NCBI RefSeq assembly: GCF_000013365.1 | Contig: NC_007778.1 | Span: 620,001 to 684,000 of the forward strand | DNA length: 64,000 nt | Source: Rhodopseudomonas palustris HaA2 | GTDB lineage: Bacteria > Pseudomonadota > Alphaproteobacteria > Rhizobiales > Xanthobacteraceae | Direction: 5' to 3' | Shown: in pieces, positions 17,026-25,749 of the stretch | How the letters are laid out: each line of letters begins with the position of its first letter | Numbering within the stretch: the stretch's first letter is position 1 | The notes under the pieces: generated by a model | What the model was told of the DNA's origin: nothing | The model's input: only the letters and a program-made list of their open reading frames with translations | Database searches by the model: none | Position numbers and translations under genes: made by a program

Positions 17026-18657
17026 ATGGAAACGATCCTGCTTCCTTTCTCGCCGCGCTACATCGCGCTGACCATCTGCGCGGTGCTCGCCGCCTTGTTC
17101 GCCGCGATCGCGATCGTCGATTACGACACCAAGCTGTTCGGCGTCCTGCTGACGCTGGCGCTGGTGTTCGGCGCGCTGACGCTGCTCGGCGTGCGCGACC
17201 TGTTCCAGAAGAATCACGCGGTGCTGCGCAACTATCCGATCTCGGCGCATCTGCGGTTTCTGCTCGAGGAAATCCGTCCGGAGATGCGGCAGTATTTCTT
17301 CGAGAGCGAGAAGGACGGCAAGCCGTTCAGCCGCGACACGAGGGCGCTGATCTATCAGCGCGCCAAGATGGTGCTCGACAAGCGTCCGTTCGGCACCCAG
17401 AAGGACGTCTACGAGCAGGGCTACGAGTGGATGCATCATTCGGTGGCGCCGCGGCCGCATGCCGAGGAGCGTTTCCGGATCACCATCGGCGGGCCGGATT
17501 GCGCCAGGCCGTATTCGGCCTCGGTGTTCAACATCTCGGCGATGAGTTTCGGCGCGCTCAGCCCCAATGCGATCCGGGCGCTGAATGCCGGCGCCAAGAA
17601 GGGCGGCTTCGCCCACGACACCGGCGAGGGCGGCGTCAGCCCGTATCACCGCGAGAACGGCGGCGACCTGATCTGGGAGATCGGCTCCGGCTATTTCGGC
17701 TGCCGCACCCGCGACGGCCAGTTCGATCCGGAGGCCTTCGCCCGCCTCGCCACCGACGACCAGATCAAGATGGTGGAATTGAAGATCAGCCAGGGCGCCA
17801 AGCCGGGCCATGGCGGCGTGCTGCCGGCCGCCAAGGTCTCCGAGGAGATTTCGCGCATCCGCGGCGTGGCGATGGACGAGGATTGCATCTCGCCGCCCTA
17901 TCACAAGGCGTTTTCGACCCCGATCGAGATGCTGCGCTTCGTCGCCGAAATGCGTCGGCTGTCGGGCGGCAAGCCGGCCGGCTTCAAGCTGTGCATCGGC
18001 CATCCGTGGGAGTTCCTGGCGATCTGCAAGGCGATGCTGGCGACCGGGATCACCCCGGACTTCATCGTCGTCGACGGCAAGGAGGGCGGCACCGGCGCCG
18101 CGCCGCTGGAGTTCATGGACCATCTCGGCATGCCGATGCGCGACGGCGTCAGCTTCGTGCACAACGCGCTGATCGGCGTCGGCCTGCGCGACCGCATCCG
18201 GATCGGCGCCGCCGGCAAGATCGCGACCGCGTTCGACATGGCGCGGGCGATGGCGCTCGGCGCCGACTGGTGCAATTCGGGGCGCGGCTTCATGTTCGCG
18301 CTCGGCTGCATCCAGTCGCTGAGTTGCCACACCGACCGCTGCCCGACCGGCGTGACCACGCAGGAACCGTCGCGCTATCGCGCGCTGGTGGTGCCCGACA
18401 AGATCGAGCGCGTTTATAATTATCACCGCGCCACGCTGCATGCGCTGGCCGAACTGATCGCGGCGGCCGGGCTCGATCATCCGCAGGACATTCGCCCGAT
18501 TCATTTCTCGCAGCGGAGCTCGTCGTCCGAGGTGGTGTCGCTGGCGCAGCTCTACCCGACGCTGCGGCCGGGCGAACTGCTCGACGGCACCGACGACCCC
18601 CGCTTCAAACACGCCTGGGCGATGGCGCGGGCGGAAACGTTTGCGGCGGCGGTGTAG
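17026..18657 (+). CDS. FMN-binding glutamate synthase family protein, membrane-anchored
   Basis: 543 aa. Two N-terminal hydrophobic segments (YIALTICAVLAALFAAIAIV and LLTLALVFGALTLLGV) are followed by a glutamate-synthase central/FMN domain. This holds SVFNISAMSFGALSPNAIRA, HDTGEGGVSPYH, VDGKEGGTGAAP and RIGAAGKIATAFDMARAMA. Cysteines in GCIQSLSCHTDRCPTG match the 3Fe-4S ligands of GltB. The glutaminase and GltD parts are absent, so it may make glutamate from ammonia or act as another FMN oxidoreductase. The ATG at 17026 was chosen because the hydrophobic segments start just after it. It is divergent from the ATP-grasp/Mur-ligase pair. Confidence 0.86.
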   Translation: METILLPFSPRYIALTICAVLAALFAAIAIVDYDTKLFGVLLTLALVFGALTLLGVRDLFQKNHAVLRNYPISAHLRFLLEEIRPEMRQYFFESEKDGKPFSRDTRALIYQRAKMVLDKRPFGTQKDVYEQGYEWMHHSVAPRPHAEERFRITIGGPDCARPYSASVFNISAMSFGALSPNAIRALNAGAKKGGFAHDTGEGGVSPYHRENGGDLIWEIGSGYFGCRTRDGQFDPEAFARLATDDQIKMVELKISQGAKPGHGGVLPAAKVSEEISRIRGVAMDEDCISPPYHKAFSTPIEMLRFVAEMRRLSGGKPAGFKLCIGHPWEFLAICKAMLATGITPDFIVVDGKEGGTGAAPLEFMDHLGMPMRDGVSFVHNALIGVGLRDRIRIGAAGKIATAFDMARAMALGADWCNSGRGFMFALGCIQSLSCHTDRCPTGVTTQEPSRYRALVVPDKIERVYNYHRATLHALAELIAAAGLDHPQDIRPIHFSQRSSSSEVVSLAQLYPTLRPGELLDGTDDPRFKHAWAMARAETFAAAV

Positions 18658-18723
18658 CGCTCGTCATTGCGAGGAAAGCGAAGCATCTGCGGCCGTCATC
18701 CTGAGCGCGCGACAATCACCCCC

Positions 18724-19277
18724 GTCATCCTGAGGTGCGAGCGCAGCGAGCCTCGAAGGATGAGCGACAGGTGCCTGCGGCCGCATCCTTCGAGGCTCGC
18801 CGAAGCCGGCGAGCACCTCAGGATGACGTTGCTGTGCGTTTGGTCAGCGCGCGACAGCCACCGCAGTGATCCTGAGCGCACGACAATCACCCCCGTCATC
18901 CTGAGGTGCGAGCGTAGCGAGCCTCGAAGGATGAGCGACGGGTGCCTGCGGCCGCATCCTTCGAGGCTCGCCGAAGACGGGGAGCACCTCAGGATGACGT
19001 TGCTGTGCGTTTGGTCAGCGCGCGACAGCCACCGCAGTGATCCTGAGCGCACGACAATCACCCCCGTCATCCTGAGGTGCGAGCGCAGCGAGCCTCGAAG
19101 GATGAGCGACAGGTGCCTGCGGCCGCATCCTTCGAGGCTCGCCGAAGACGGCGCGCACCTCAGGATGACGTTGCTGTGCGTTTGGTAAGCGCGCCACAAA
19201 CACCGCGGTGATCCTGAGCGTGCGACACTCAACGCCGTCATCCTGAGGCGCGAGCGTAGCGAGCCTCGAAGGATGGG
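18724..19277. repeat. Tandem array of family A palindromes, 171-bp period
   Basis: Three complete palindromes (18724-18827, 18895-18998, 19066-19169) and half of a fourth (from 19237). Each starts GTCATCCTGAGG and ends CCTCAGGATGAC. They are separated by a nearly identical 67-bp spacer containing TTGCTGTGCGTTTGG and GACAATCACC. The spacing is exactly 171 bp each time. It fills the gap between the glutamate-synthase-like gene and the porin gene, whose stop codon is just beyond the array. The ORF that can be read through the array is repeat-encoded and is not called. Confidence 0.92.
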
Positions 19278-19288
19278 CTTCGGGCCAC

Positions 19289-21274
19289 TCAGAACTCGCC
19301 GTGCAGCCGGGCGCTGAACACCGAGACCGGGCCGCGGTCGGCGTTGTAGGCCGGGTTGACGATGAACTGATAGTCGGCGGTCGCGGTCCAGGCGCGGTTG
19401 ATCGCGTAGGCGTAGTAGGTCTCGAGCAAATTCTCGCGGCGATAATTGAGCGCGCCGTCGCCGATCAGCGGGCCGAGCCCGCCGGCGGCGAGGAAATCGC
19501 GGTGGTCGCGCGACAGCCCGTTGGTCGCGCCGGCGATGCCGATGACGTCGTCCGGCCGGCCCCAGCGCAGGCCGCGGATCGAGACGCCGCCGGACAGGCT
19601 GTCGTCGATGTCGGTGAACGCCATGATCTCGTTCTTGCCGTCGTTCCAGCTCCAGCGTCCGAACACGCCGATGTCGTCGCTCACCGCCTGTTCGAGATTG
19701 AGCGCGTAGCCGTATTTGATCCGGCCGCGCCTCGTCTGGCTGATGTCGAGGTTCAGCAGCGGGTTGTCGAGCGTCTCGCGATAGCTGCCGGCATAGACGC
19801 TGTTGAGGAACGCCAGCGTGCGCAGCTTGCCGGGCTGGCCGAACAGCGCATAGCGAGTCTCCAGTTCGGCGACATATTGGCCGCGCTGGCCCAGCCGCAT
19901 GTCGAAATTGTTGGAGTTGGATTCCGCGTCCATCAGGAAGTAGCCGGCGCGCAGCGCCCATTGCTTCTGGTTCAGTTCGGCGGTGGCGCCGTAGGTGAGG
20001 CCGAGCTTGTCGGCGGCGTAGTCGAACGCGCCGGACGCCCAGATCGACCAGTTCATGAAGTCGCGGCGCGGGTCGTGCGCATAGGCGTTGCCGTCGAACG
20101 CGTCGAGCACGCTGAAGCGCCCGACCTGCAGCGTCAGCCGCGAGATGTCGGCCTTGCCCGAGAGCTGCGATGCGCTGGAGGCGAGCTGTTCCTGCTCGCC
20201 GCCGAGGCCGAAAGTCTGGCGCAGATAGAATCGCGACGGGCTGATATGCGGAAAAGCGAAGCCGGATTTCTGCCCCTCGCCATTGGGAAAGCCGGCGACG
20301 CCGACGGTGTCGCTCAGCCCGAAGCCCTGCAGGAATTCCGGGCCGAGATACAATTCGCCGCCGTCCCACAGCCGGACATTGGCGAACAGGCCGGAGCTCC
20401 AGGTCGATTTGAACTGCGCGTTCGGCGTCAGACTGTTGGCGCCGCTATAGGGCGCGCGGAACGAGGGATAGCCCTGGCCGACCACGGTGGTCTGGCCGTG
20501 GATTTCCCAGCGGTCGGAGTCCGGATCGGCGACGGTCGCGAACGGAGCCGTCTCGCCCGAGCCCAGCCAGTCGATCCGGCGATTGACGCCGATCCGGACC
20601 GTCTGCAGATTCATCGCGGTGTCGTAGCGGGCGCCGGTCGGCAACCCCACCGAAGCGTTGCCGAAGTCGCTGTAGAGATATTCGATCCGCGCGCTCCAGT
20701 TCGGCGTGAAGCCGTATTCCAGGCCCGCGCCCGCGGCCCAGCCGATCCGGCCGTTCAGCACCTTGCCGGCGCCGGGTTCGGTCAGATAGCGCTCGTGCTC
20801 ATAGGCGAGGCCGCCGGTGACGTAGCCGAGCCATCGCCCCGCCGCGACGCCGAGCCTGGCCCGCAGCGTGCCGTAGAAATCGATATGCTGCTGCGCCGTC
20901 GAGGTTGCGTTGTCGAACTCCGACAGCACCGCATTGGCCGGCAGATAGCTCGGAAACGAGATGTCGGCCTCGACGCCGAACAGCACGCCCGCGCGCGTCA
21001 GAATATTGTAGCCCGCCTGCGCGCCGGCGGTGACGCCGCCGGAGCCGCTGCTCTGGCTCGCCGCGAACGTCGGATCCTGCAGGCGCGCATCGGCGTGGCC
21101 GCGGACATAGCCGGCATGGGCGCCGACATAGAAGCCGCTCCAGTCCATGGCCGGGCTCGGCAATGCCTTCAGTGCGTCGGCCGCGGACGCGGCCTGCGGC
21201 AGCACCAGGCCGCCGAGCATCAGCGCGGTCGTCACGATTGGGCGCATGGTGGCGCAGCGTCGCGGATGGATCAT
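19289..21274 (-). CDS. Outer-membrane protein: 8-strand OMP31/OmpA-like barrel fused to a carbohydrate-porin-like barrel
   Basis: About 661 aa (ATG 21274; an ATG at 21247 just before the hydrophobic core MRPIVTTALMLGGLVLPQAASA is an alternative). After the signal peptide comes MDWSGFYVGAHAGYVRG, the start of Omp25/Omp31-type small barrels. That barrel runs to about NLQTVRIGVNRRIDW. Then a second region of about 380 residues follows, with OprB-like features (SSGLFANVRLWDGGELYLGPEF, RFYLRQTFGLGGEQEQL, DFMNWSIWASGAFDYAADKLGL) and a final ...RLHGEF with C-terminal Phe, the outer-membrane insertion signal. It probably sits in the outer membrane and passes sugars or other small solutes. Confidence 0.8.
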   Translation of the reverse strand: MIHPRRCATMRPIVTTALMLGGLVLPQAASAADALKALPSPAMDWSGFYVGAHAGYVRGHADARLQDPTFAASQSSGSGGVTAGAQAGYNILTRAGVLFGVEADISFPSYLPANAVLSEFDNATSTAQQHIDFYGTLRARLGVAAGRWLGYVTGGLAYEHERYLTEPGAGKVLNGRIGWAAGAGLEYGFTPNWSARIEYLYSDFGNASVGLPTGARYDTAMNLQTVRIGVNRRIDWLGSGETAPFATVADPDSDRWEIHGQTTVVGQGYPSFRAPYSGANSLTPNAQFKSTWSSGLFANVRLWDGGELYLGPEFLQGFGLSDTVGVAGFPNGEGQKSGFAFPHISPSRFYLRQTFGLGGEQEQLASSASQLSGKADISRLTLQVGRFSVLDAFDGNAYAHDPRRDFMNWSIWASGAFDYAADKLGLTYGATAELNQKQWALRAGYFLMDAESNSNNFDMRLGQRGQYVAELETRYALFGQPGKLRTLAFLNSVYAGSYRETLDNPLLNLDISQTRRGRIKYGYALNLEQAVSDDIGVFGRWSWNDGKNEIMAFTDIDDSLSGGVSIRGLRWGRPDDVIGIAGATNGLSRDHRDFLAAGGLGPLIGDGALNYRRENLLETYYAYAINRAWTATADYQFIVNPAYNADRGPVSVFSARLHGEF

Positions 21275-21544
21275 TGCAGACTTCACATGAATATCGCGCG
21301 GTCTTGGCCGCGCGAGTCGCCGGACAGCTTCGCTGATGGATCGCAAGCTGACGAAATCCAGGAACGGTTTGGCTGATTTGCCGGTTTGCGTCGAGCGCAT
21401 GCCGCCGTGCCGGGCACGCAATCGTTGCTTACCAGAAGACCTCTAGCCGCGCGATCTTTACGCCAGTGTGACGGGGCGGCCAAGGTATCGGGTATCGCGA
21501 TGCGCGGAATCCGGATGCAACTGTTGGTCGCGCATCGACGAAGT

Positions 21545-21573
21545 GACCCGCCCGGGGGACGACCGGGCGGGTC
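21545..21573. other. GC-rich stem-loop in the 362-bp gap upstream of the porin gene
   Basis: Perfect 11-bp inverted repeat GACCCGCCCGG (21545-21555) / CCGGGCGGGTC (21563-21573), 7-nt loop, no T tract on either side. It may end transcription of the small exported-protein gene on the minus strand. Nothing else convincing is seen in 21275-21636. Confidence 0.5.
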
Positions 21574-21636
21574 TGCTCCGACACGGGGGTGGATGAGGCG
21601 CCCGTGCCGGACGCAACTCCACGCGTGTGGATCGGC

Positions 21637-21897
21637 TCAGTCGCAGGCCCGGACCCGGCCGATATAGGCGCCGTAGTAGTTGTACTGCGGCACCCAGACG
21701 CAGTGGCGATAGCCGGCCACGTAGTACGGGCCGCCGGCGGCGATCGCGCTGCCGACCACGGCCGCGCCGAACAGGCCGGCGGCGACCCCGAAGGCCGGGC
21801 CGGGGCCCTTGGCTTCGGCCTGGGTCGAGGTGGCGAGCGCGCCGGCGGCGACGATCGCGGTGAGGGCGAGGGCGGCGAATTTGCTGTTGAGCGACAT
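21637..21897 (-). CDS. Small exported protein of unknown function
   Basis: 86 aa from the ATG at 21897, which has GGAG 7 bp upstream. MSLNSKFAALALTAIVAAGALATSTQAEA is a clear signal peptide. The mature part has a Gly/Ala-rich hydrophobic stretch (FGVAAGLFGAAVVGSAIAAGG) and an aromatic tail (YYVAGYRHCVWVPQYNYYGAY) with two cysteines. The pattern is common in small envelope proteins of Bradyrhizobium and Rhodopseudomonas, but I cannot name a function. Confidence 0.7.
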   Translation of the reverse strand: MSLNSKFAALALTAIVAAGALATSTQAEAKGPGPAFGVAAGLFGAAVVGSAIAAGGPYYVAGYRHCVWVPQYNYYGAYIGRVRACD

Positions 21898-22026
21898 CTG
21901 ACAACTCCATCCTGTGCGAGGCGGCCCGTCGTGGTCCGCATGCAAGGTGGTAGGTGCGATCGCGGCCGCGGTTCGGCGGGCGGCGCGACGGGTGTGCGCC
22001 AGATCACACGGAAAGCGCGTGGCGGA

Positions 22027-22839
22027 TCAGGCCTGCGGCGCGGCGCCGAGGGCTTCGAGGTCGAAGCGGTCGACATCGGCCAGCAGTTCGCAGAAGGCGC
22101 GGGCGCCGTGGTCGAGCGCCTGCCGGCCCTTGTCGGCCGAGGCCGCGGTCGCATCGCCGATCGCGCCGCTGCGGTGCAGGTCCTGCGCTGCCCAGGCGAA
22201 CGGCGCCGGCCGCTGCGCCGACAGAAAGCGGAACTCCCGCTCCATCGCCAGCGTGGCAGGGCGGAAATCGGCGATCCGGTCGGTGCGCACCTGATCCGGC
22301 GCGTGCGCCAGCATGATCGCGGTCTCGACCGCGCCGCCATGGATGCCGTGGCGCAGCTCGTCGGCCGCGAACAGCCCGTCCGGCAGGCCGAACCGCGCCC
22401 AGCCGGTGGTCACCGCCAGCATCCGGTGCCGCGTCCGCAGATCCTGCGCCACCAGCCCCATCGCCGCGCTGTTGCCGCCATGGCTGGTCACCATCACCAG
22501 CTTGCGCACGCCGGCCCGCGCAACGCTGTCGCCGATCTCGGTCCACAGCCGCAATGCCGTTTCGGTCGACAGCGTCAGCGTGCCAGGAAAGGAGAGATGC
22601 TCGCCAGACAGTCCGACCGGCTGCAGCGGCAGGAATGTCGCCGGCAGCTCCGCCGGTAACAGCTCGTGCACCCGCGCCAGATAGGCTTGGGCGATGATCA
22701 CATCGGTGCCGAGCGGCAGATGCGGGCCGTGCTGTTCGGTGGCGGCGAGCGGCAGCACCGCGATCCAGCGCGCCGGATCGGCATCGCCGATCTCCGGCCA
22801 GCGGATCCCGGTCCAGTCGCGGGGGGGAAGCGTCGTCAT
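22027..22839 (-). CDS. Creatininase family amidohydrolase
   Basis: 270 aa. The metal-binding segments of the creatininase fold are present: TEQHGPHLPLGTD (Glu35, His37, Asp46), TSHGGNSAAMG, and RHGIHGGAVETAIML with the later Glu. Relatives are creatinine amidohydrolase, the formamide hydrolase of riboflavin synthesis and MftE, so the substrate is a cyclic or linear amide that cannot be fixed here. It is divergent from the NMT1-type transporter operon, so a shared substrate (a nitrogenous heterocycle, for instance) is possible. Confidence 0.86.
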   Translation of the reverse strand: MTTLPPRDWTGIRWPEIGDADPARWIAVLPLAATEQHGPHLPLGTDVIIAQAYLARVHELLPAELPATFLPLQPVGLSGEHLSFPGTLTLSTETALRLWTEIGDSVARAGVRKLVMVTSHGGNSAAMGLVAQDLRTRHRMLAVTTGWARFGLPDGLFAADELRHGIHGGAVETAIMLAHAPDQVRTDRIADFRPATLAMEREFRFLSAQRPAPFAWAAQDLHRSGAIGDATAASADKGRQALDHGARAFCELLADVDRFDLEALGAAPQA

Positions 22840-22989
22840 GGCGTGGCTCGAGCGCGGTCCGGGCGTGCGGCGGCCGCCCGCATCAATGGTTCAAATGCCC
22901 GCATTGTTTCGCTATCTATCCTCGACCGGACGAAACCGCGCCGCCTCGCTGCTCCCATCATGGGCCAAAACGAACGACGGAGTCCAATC

Positions 22990-24114
22990 ATGACCCCCGC
23001 CTTCCTGTCGCGAGCGTTAATCGGGGCGGTCGCCGTGGCTCTGCTGGCCGTGCCGGTCCAGGCGTCGCCGCCGCCGGCCCCGGCCAAGCCGGCCGAAAAG
23101 CCGGCGCCGCCACCGCCGCCGCCGAAAAAGCCGCCGCCGCCGGTCGTCCAGCCGATCCGCAAAGTGCCGGAAGGCGGCTTCGACAAGCTGTCGTTCGGCA
23201 CCAATTGGGTCGCCGAGGGCGAGCATGGCGGCTTCTTCCAGGCGGTCGCCGACGGCACCTACAAGGCCTACGGCCTGGATGTGACGATCGTGCCGGGCGG
23301 GCCGAACGTCAACAATCGCGCGCTGCTGCTCGCCGGCAAGCTCGACTTCTTCATGACCGCCAATACGCTGCAATCGTTCGACGCGGTCGCCAACAACGTG
23401 CCGGTGGTGGCGATCGCCGCGGTGTTCCAGAAGGACCCGCAGGTGTTCCTGAGCCATCCGGAATCCAGGGTCGAGAAGCTCGAGGATCTGAAGCGGCTGA
23501 CGCTGTTCGTCTCCAAGGAGGGCATCGCCAGCTACTTCCAGTGGCTGAAATCCGAATACGGCTTCAGCGAAGCCAAGGTGAAGCCCTACACGTCGAATCC
23601 GCAGCCTTTCATCATCGACAAGAACTCGGCGATGCAGGGCTACGTCACCTCGGAGCCGTTCGTGATCGAGCAGAAGGCGAAGTTCAAGCCGAACGTGCTG
23701 CTGCTGGCTGATGACGGCCTCGACGGCTATTCGACGCTGATCGAGACCCGGCGCGACCTGATCGACAAGAATCCGGAGATGATCCAGCGCTTCGTCGATG
23801 CCTCGATGATCGGCTGGTACAACTACCTCTACGGCGACAATTCGGCCGGCAACGCGCTGATCAAGTCGCTCAATCCGGAGATGACCGACGAGATGCTGGC
23901 CTATTGCGTCGACAAGATGAAGCAGTACGGCATCGTCGATTCCGGCGACGCGGTGACCAACGGCATCGGCGCGATGAGCGACGCGCGCTACGCCAGCTTC
24001 TTCGATAAAATGTCGCGCGCCGGCGTGGTCAAGCGCGATCTGGATTTTCGCCGGGCCTATACGCTGCAATTCACCAACAAGGGCGTCGGCGTCGATCTGC
24101 GGCCGAACAAATAG
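22990..24114 (+). CDS. ABC transporter substrate-binding protein, NMT1/THI5-SsuA type
   Basis: 374 aa. ATG at 22990 with GGAG 7 bp upstream (an ATG at 22960 is in frame). A signal peptide (ALIGAVAVALLAVPVQA) is followed by a proline-rich linker of about 30 residues (PPPAPAKPAEKPAPPPPPPK). The binding domain then begins (FGTNWVAEGEHGGFFQAVADG). The fold binds thiamine precursors, sulfonates, nitrate or taurine in relatives. With the two following genes it forms a complete ABC importer. No TPP riboswitch is recognisable in the upstream 130 bp. Confidence 0.88.
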   Translation: MTPAFLSRALIGAVAVALLAVPVQASPPPAPAKPAEKPAPPPPPPKKPPPPVVQPIRKVPEGGFDKLSFGTNWVAEGEHGGFFQAVADGTYKAYGLDVTIVPGGPNVNNRALLLAGKLDFFMTANTLQSFDAVANNVPVVAIAAVFQKDPQVFLSHPESRVEKLEDLKRLTLFVSKEGIASYFQWLKSEYGFSEAKVKPYTSNPQPFIIDKNSAMQGYVTSEPFVIEQKAKFKPNVLLLADDGLDGYSTLIETRRDLIDKNPEMIQRFVDASMIGWYNYLYGDNSAGNALIKSLNPEMTDEMLAYCVDKMKQYGIVDSGDAVTNGIGAMSDARYASFFDKMSRAGVVKRDLDFRRAYTLQFTNKGVGVDLRPNK

Positions 24115-24124
24115 CGCCGGCGCG

Positions 24125-24928
24125 ATGGCGGTGTCCTCCTCGCGCGATCTCGACAGCCCGGCGGCAGGTCCGGCGATCCGCCTGCGCGCGGTGACCAAGA
24201 CCTATCGCAACGGCGTGCCGGCGCTCGGGCCGATCGATCTCGCCGTCGGCCGCGGCGAATTCGTCTCGCTGCTCGGCCCCTCCGGCTGCGGCAAGTCGAC
24301 CGCGCTGCGGCTGATCGCCGGTCTCGCAGAACCGTCCTCCGGCCGCATCGAAATGGCGTCGCAAGCGCAGCGCGGGCATTCGATCGGCTTCGTGTTTCAG
24401 GAGCCGACGCTGATGCCGTGGACCAGCGTGCGCGGCAATGTCGGCCTGCCGCTGAAGCTCGCGCACGCGCCGTCGGCGGAGATCGCCCGCCGCGTCGACG
24501 CGGCGTTGGCGCGGGTCGAGCTGTCGGACTTCGCCGAGGCCTATCCGCGCGAATTGTCCGGCGGCATGAAGATGCGGGCGTCGTTGGCGCGCGCGCTGGT
24601 CACCGATCCGGATATCCTCCTCATGGACGAGCCGTTCGCCGCGCTCGACGAGATCACCCGCTTCCGGCTCAATGACGATCTCTTGGCGCTGTGGCGCGAG
24701 CTCGGCAAGACCGTGCTGTTCGTGACGCATTCGGTGTTCGAGTCGGTGTATCTGGCGCAGCGCGTGGTGGTGATGTCGCCGCGGCCGGGGCGCATCGCCG
24801 CGGACTTCCGGATCGATGCGCCGGAGCCGCGCAACGAGGACTTCCGCACCTCGGCGGACTACGCGGCGCAATGCCGCGAGGTCTCGCGCGCGCTGGCGGA
24901 GACCGGCGCCACGAAGGTGCGCGCATGA
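24125..24928 (+). CDS. ABC transporter ATP-binding protein (SsuB/TauB type)
   Basis: 267 aa ATPase of the importer. Walker A GPSGCGKST near residue 55, Q-loop FVFQEPTLMPW, signature LSGGMKMRASLARAL and Walker B ILLMDEPFAALDE are all intact, followed by the H-loop VTHSVFE. It lies 10 bp after the binding-protein gene and overlaps the permease gene by 4 bp (ATGA). Confidence 0.92.
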   Translation: MAVSSSRDLDSPAAGPAIRLRAVTKTYRNGVPALGPIDLAVGRGEFVSLLGPSGCGKSTALRLIAGLAEPSSGRIEMASQAQRGHSIGFVFQEPTLMPWTSVRGNVGLPLKLAHAPSAEIARRVDAALARVELSDFAEAYPRELSGGMKMRASLARALVTDPDILLMDEPFAALDEITRFRLNDDLLALWRELGKTVLFVTHSVFESVYLAQRVVVMSPRPGRIAADFRIDAPEPRNEDFRTSADYAAQCREVSRALAETGATKVRA

Positions 24929-25749
24929 GCGAATCCGAGCCGATCGAATTGCAGCCCGCGCGCCTCGGCGCGGCGCGCCTGCTGCGCGTGCTGCTGCCGG
25001 TCGTGGTGCTCGCCGCCGGCGTCGCGGCGTGGGATCTGGTGGTGCGGCTCAACCAGATCCCGCCTTACATCCTGCCGGGTCCGGGGCTGGTGGCGCAGAC
25101 GCTGGTCGCCGATTGGCCGATCCTGTCGGCCTCGCTGCTGGCGACGCTGGCGACCACGCTGCAGGGCTTTCTCGCCGCGGCGATCGGCGGCATCGCGCTG
25201 GCGCTGCTGTTCAACCAGTCGCGCTGGGTGGAGTATTCGCTGTTCCCCTATGCGGTGGTGCTGCAGGTCACGCCGGTGATCGCGATCGCGCCGCTACTGC
25301 TGATCTATCTGCCGCAGGACACCGCGGTGGTGGCCTGCGCTTTCATCGTCGCGTTCTTTCCGGTGCTCGCCAACACCACGCTCGGGCTGAATTCGGTCGA
25401 TCGCAATCTCGCTGGGCTGTTCCGGCTGTACGGCGCCTCCCGCTGGCAGACGCTGCTGCGGCTGAAGCTGCCGGCGGCGCTGCCCTATATGCTCGGCGGC
25501 CTGCGCATCGCCGGCGGGCTGTCGCTGATCGGCGCGGTGGTGGCCGAGATCGCGGCGGGCTCCGCCGGCGCCGGCTCCGGCCTCGCCTATCGCATTGCGG
25601 AGTCCGGCTACCGGCTCAACATTCCCCGCATGTTCGCCGCCTTGCTGTTGCTCTCGGCGGCGGGCATTGTCATCTATGCGGCGCTGGCGCTGCTGTCGCA
25701 TCTGCTGCTGCGGCGCTGGCACGAAAGTGCGCTCGGAAAGGAACAATGA
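24925..25749 (+). CDS. ABC transporter permease (SsuC/TauC type)
   Basis: 274 aa with about six hydrophobic segments (for example LLRVLLPVVVLAAGVAAW and YALALLSHLLL-like end). The cytoplasmic EAA-type loop GLFRLYGASRWQTLLRLKLPAA contacts the ATPase. It starts inside the stop codon of the ATPase gene and its own stop overlaps the next start (ATGA), so the four genes 22990-26735 are translationally linked. Confidence 0.9.
   Translation: MSESEPIELQPARLGAARLLRVLLPVVVLAAGVAAWDLVVRLNQIPPYILPGPGLVAQTLVADWPILSASLLATLATTLQGFLAAAIGGIALALLFNQSRWVEYSLFPYAVVLQVTPVIAIAPLLLIYLPQDTAVVACAFIVAFFPVLANTTLGLNSVDRNLAGLFRLYGASRWQTLLRLKLPAALPYMLGGLRIAGGLSLIGAVVAEIAAGSAGAGSGLAYRIAESGYRLNIPRMFAALLLLSAAGIVIYAALALLSHLLLRRWHESALGKEQ

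Noticed and set aside
15826-18612. One 928-codon minus-strand gene
   Set aside because: Only the last 328 codons, from 16812, look like a protein (ATP-grasp). The rest is opposite the glutamate-synthase-like gene.
18667-19188. 173-codon ORF through the palindrome array
   Set aside because: The peptide is three copies of the same repeat translation; the period 171 is divisible by 3, which keeps the frame open. No ribosome-binding site or known family.
18724-19277. CRISPR array
   Set aside because: Unit length (171 bp), conserved spacers and long palindromes do not fit short repeats with unique spacers; no cas genes.
22840-22989. TPP riboswitch before the NMT1/THI5-like gene
   Set aside because: The conserved CUGAGA and ACCUGA blocks are not found in this stretch.
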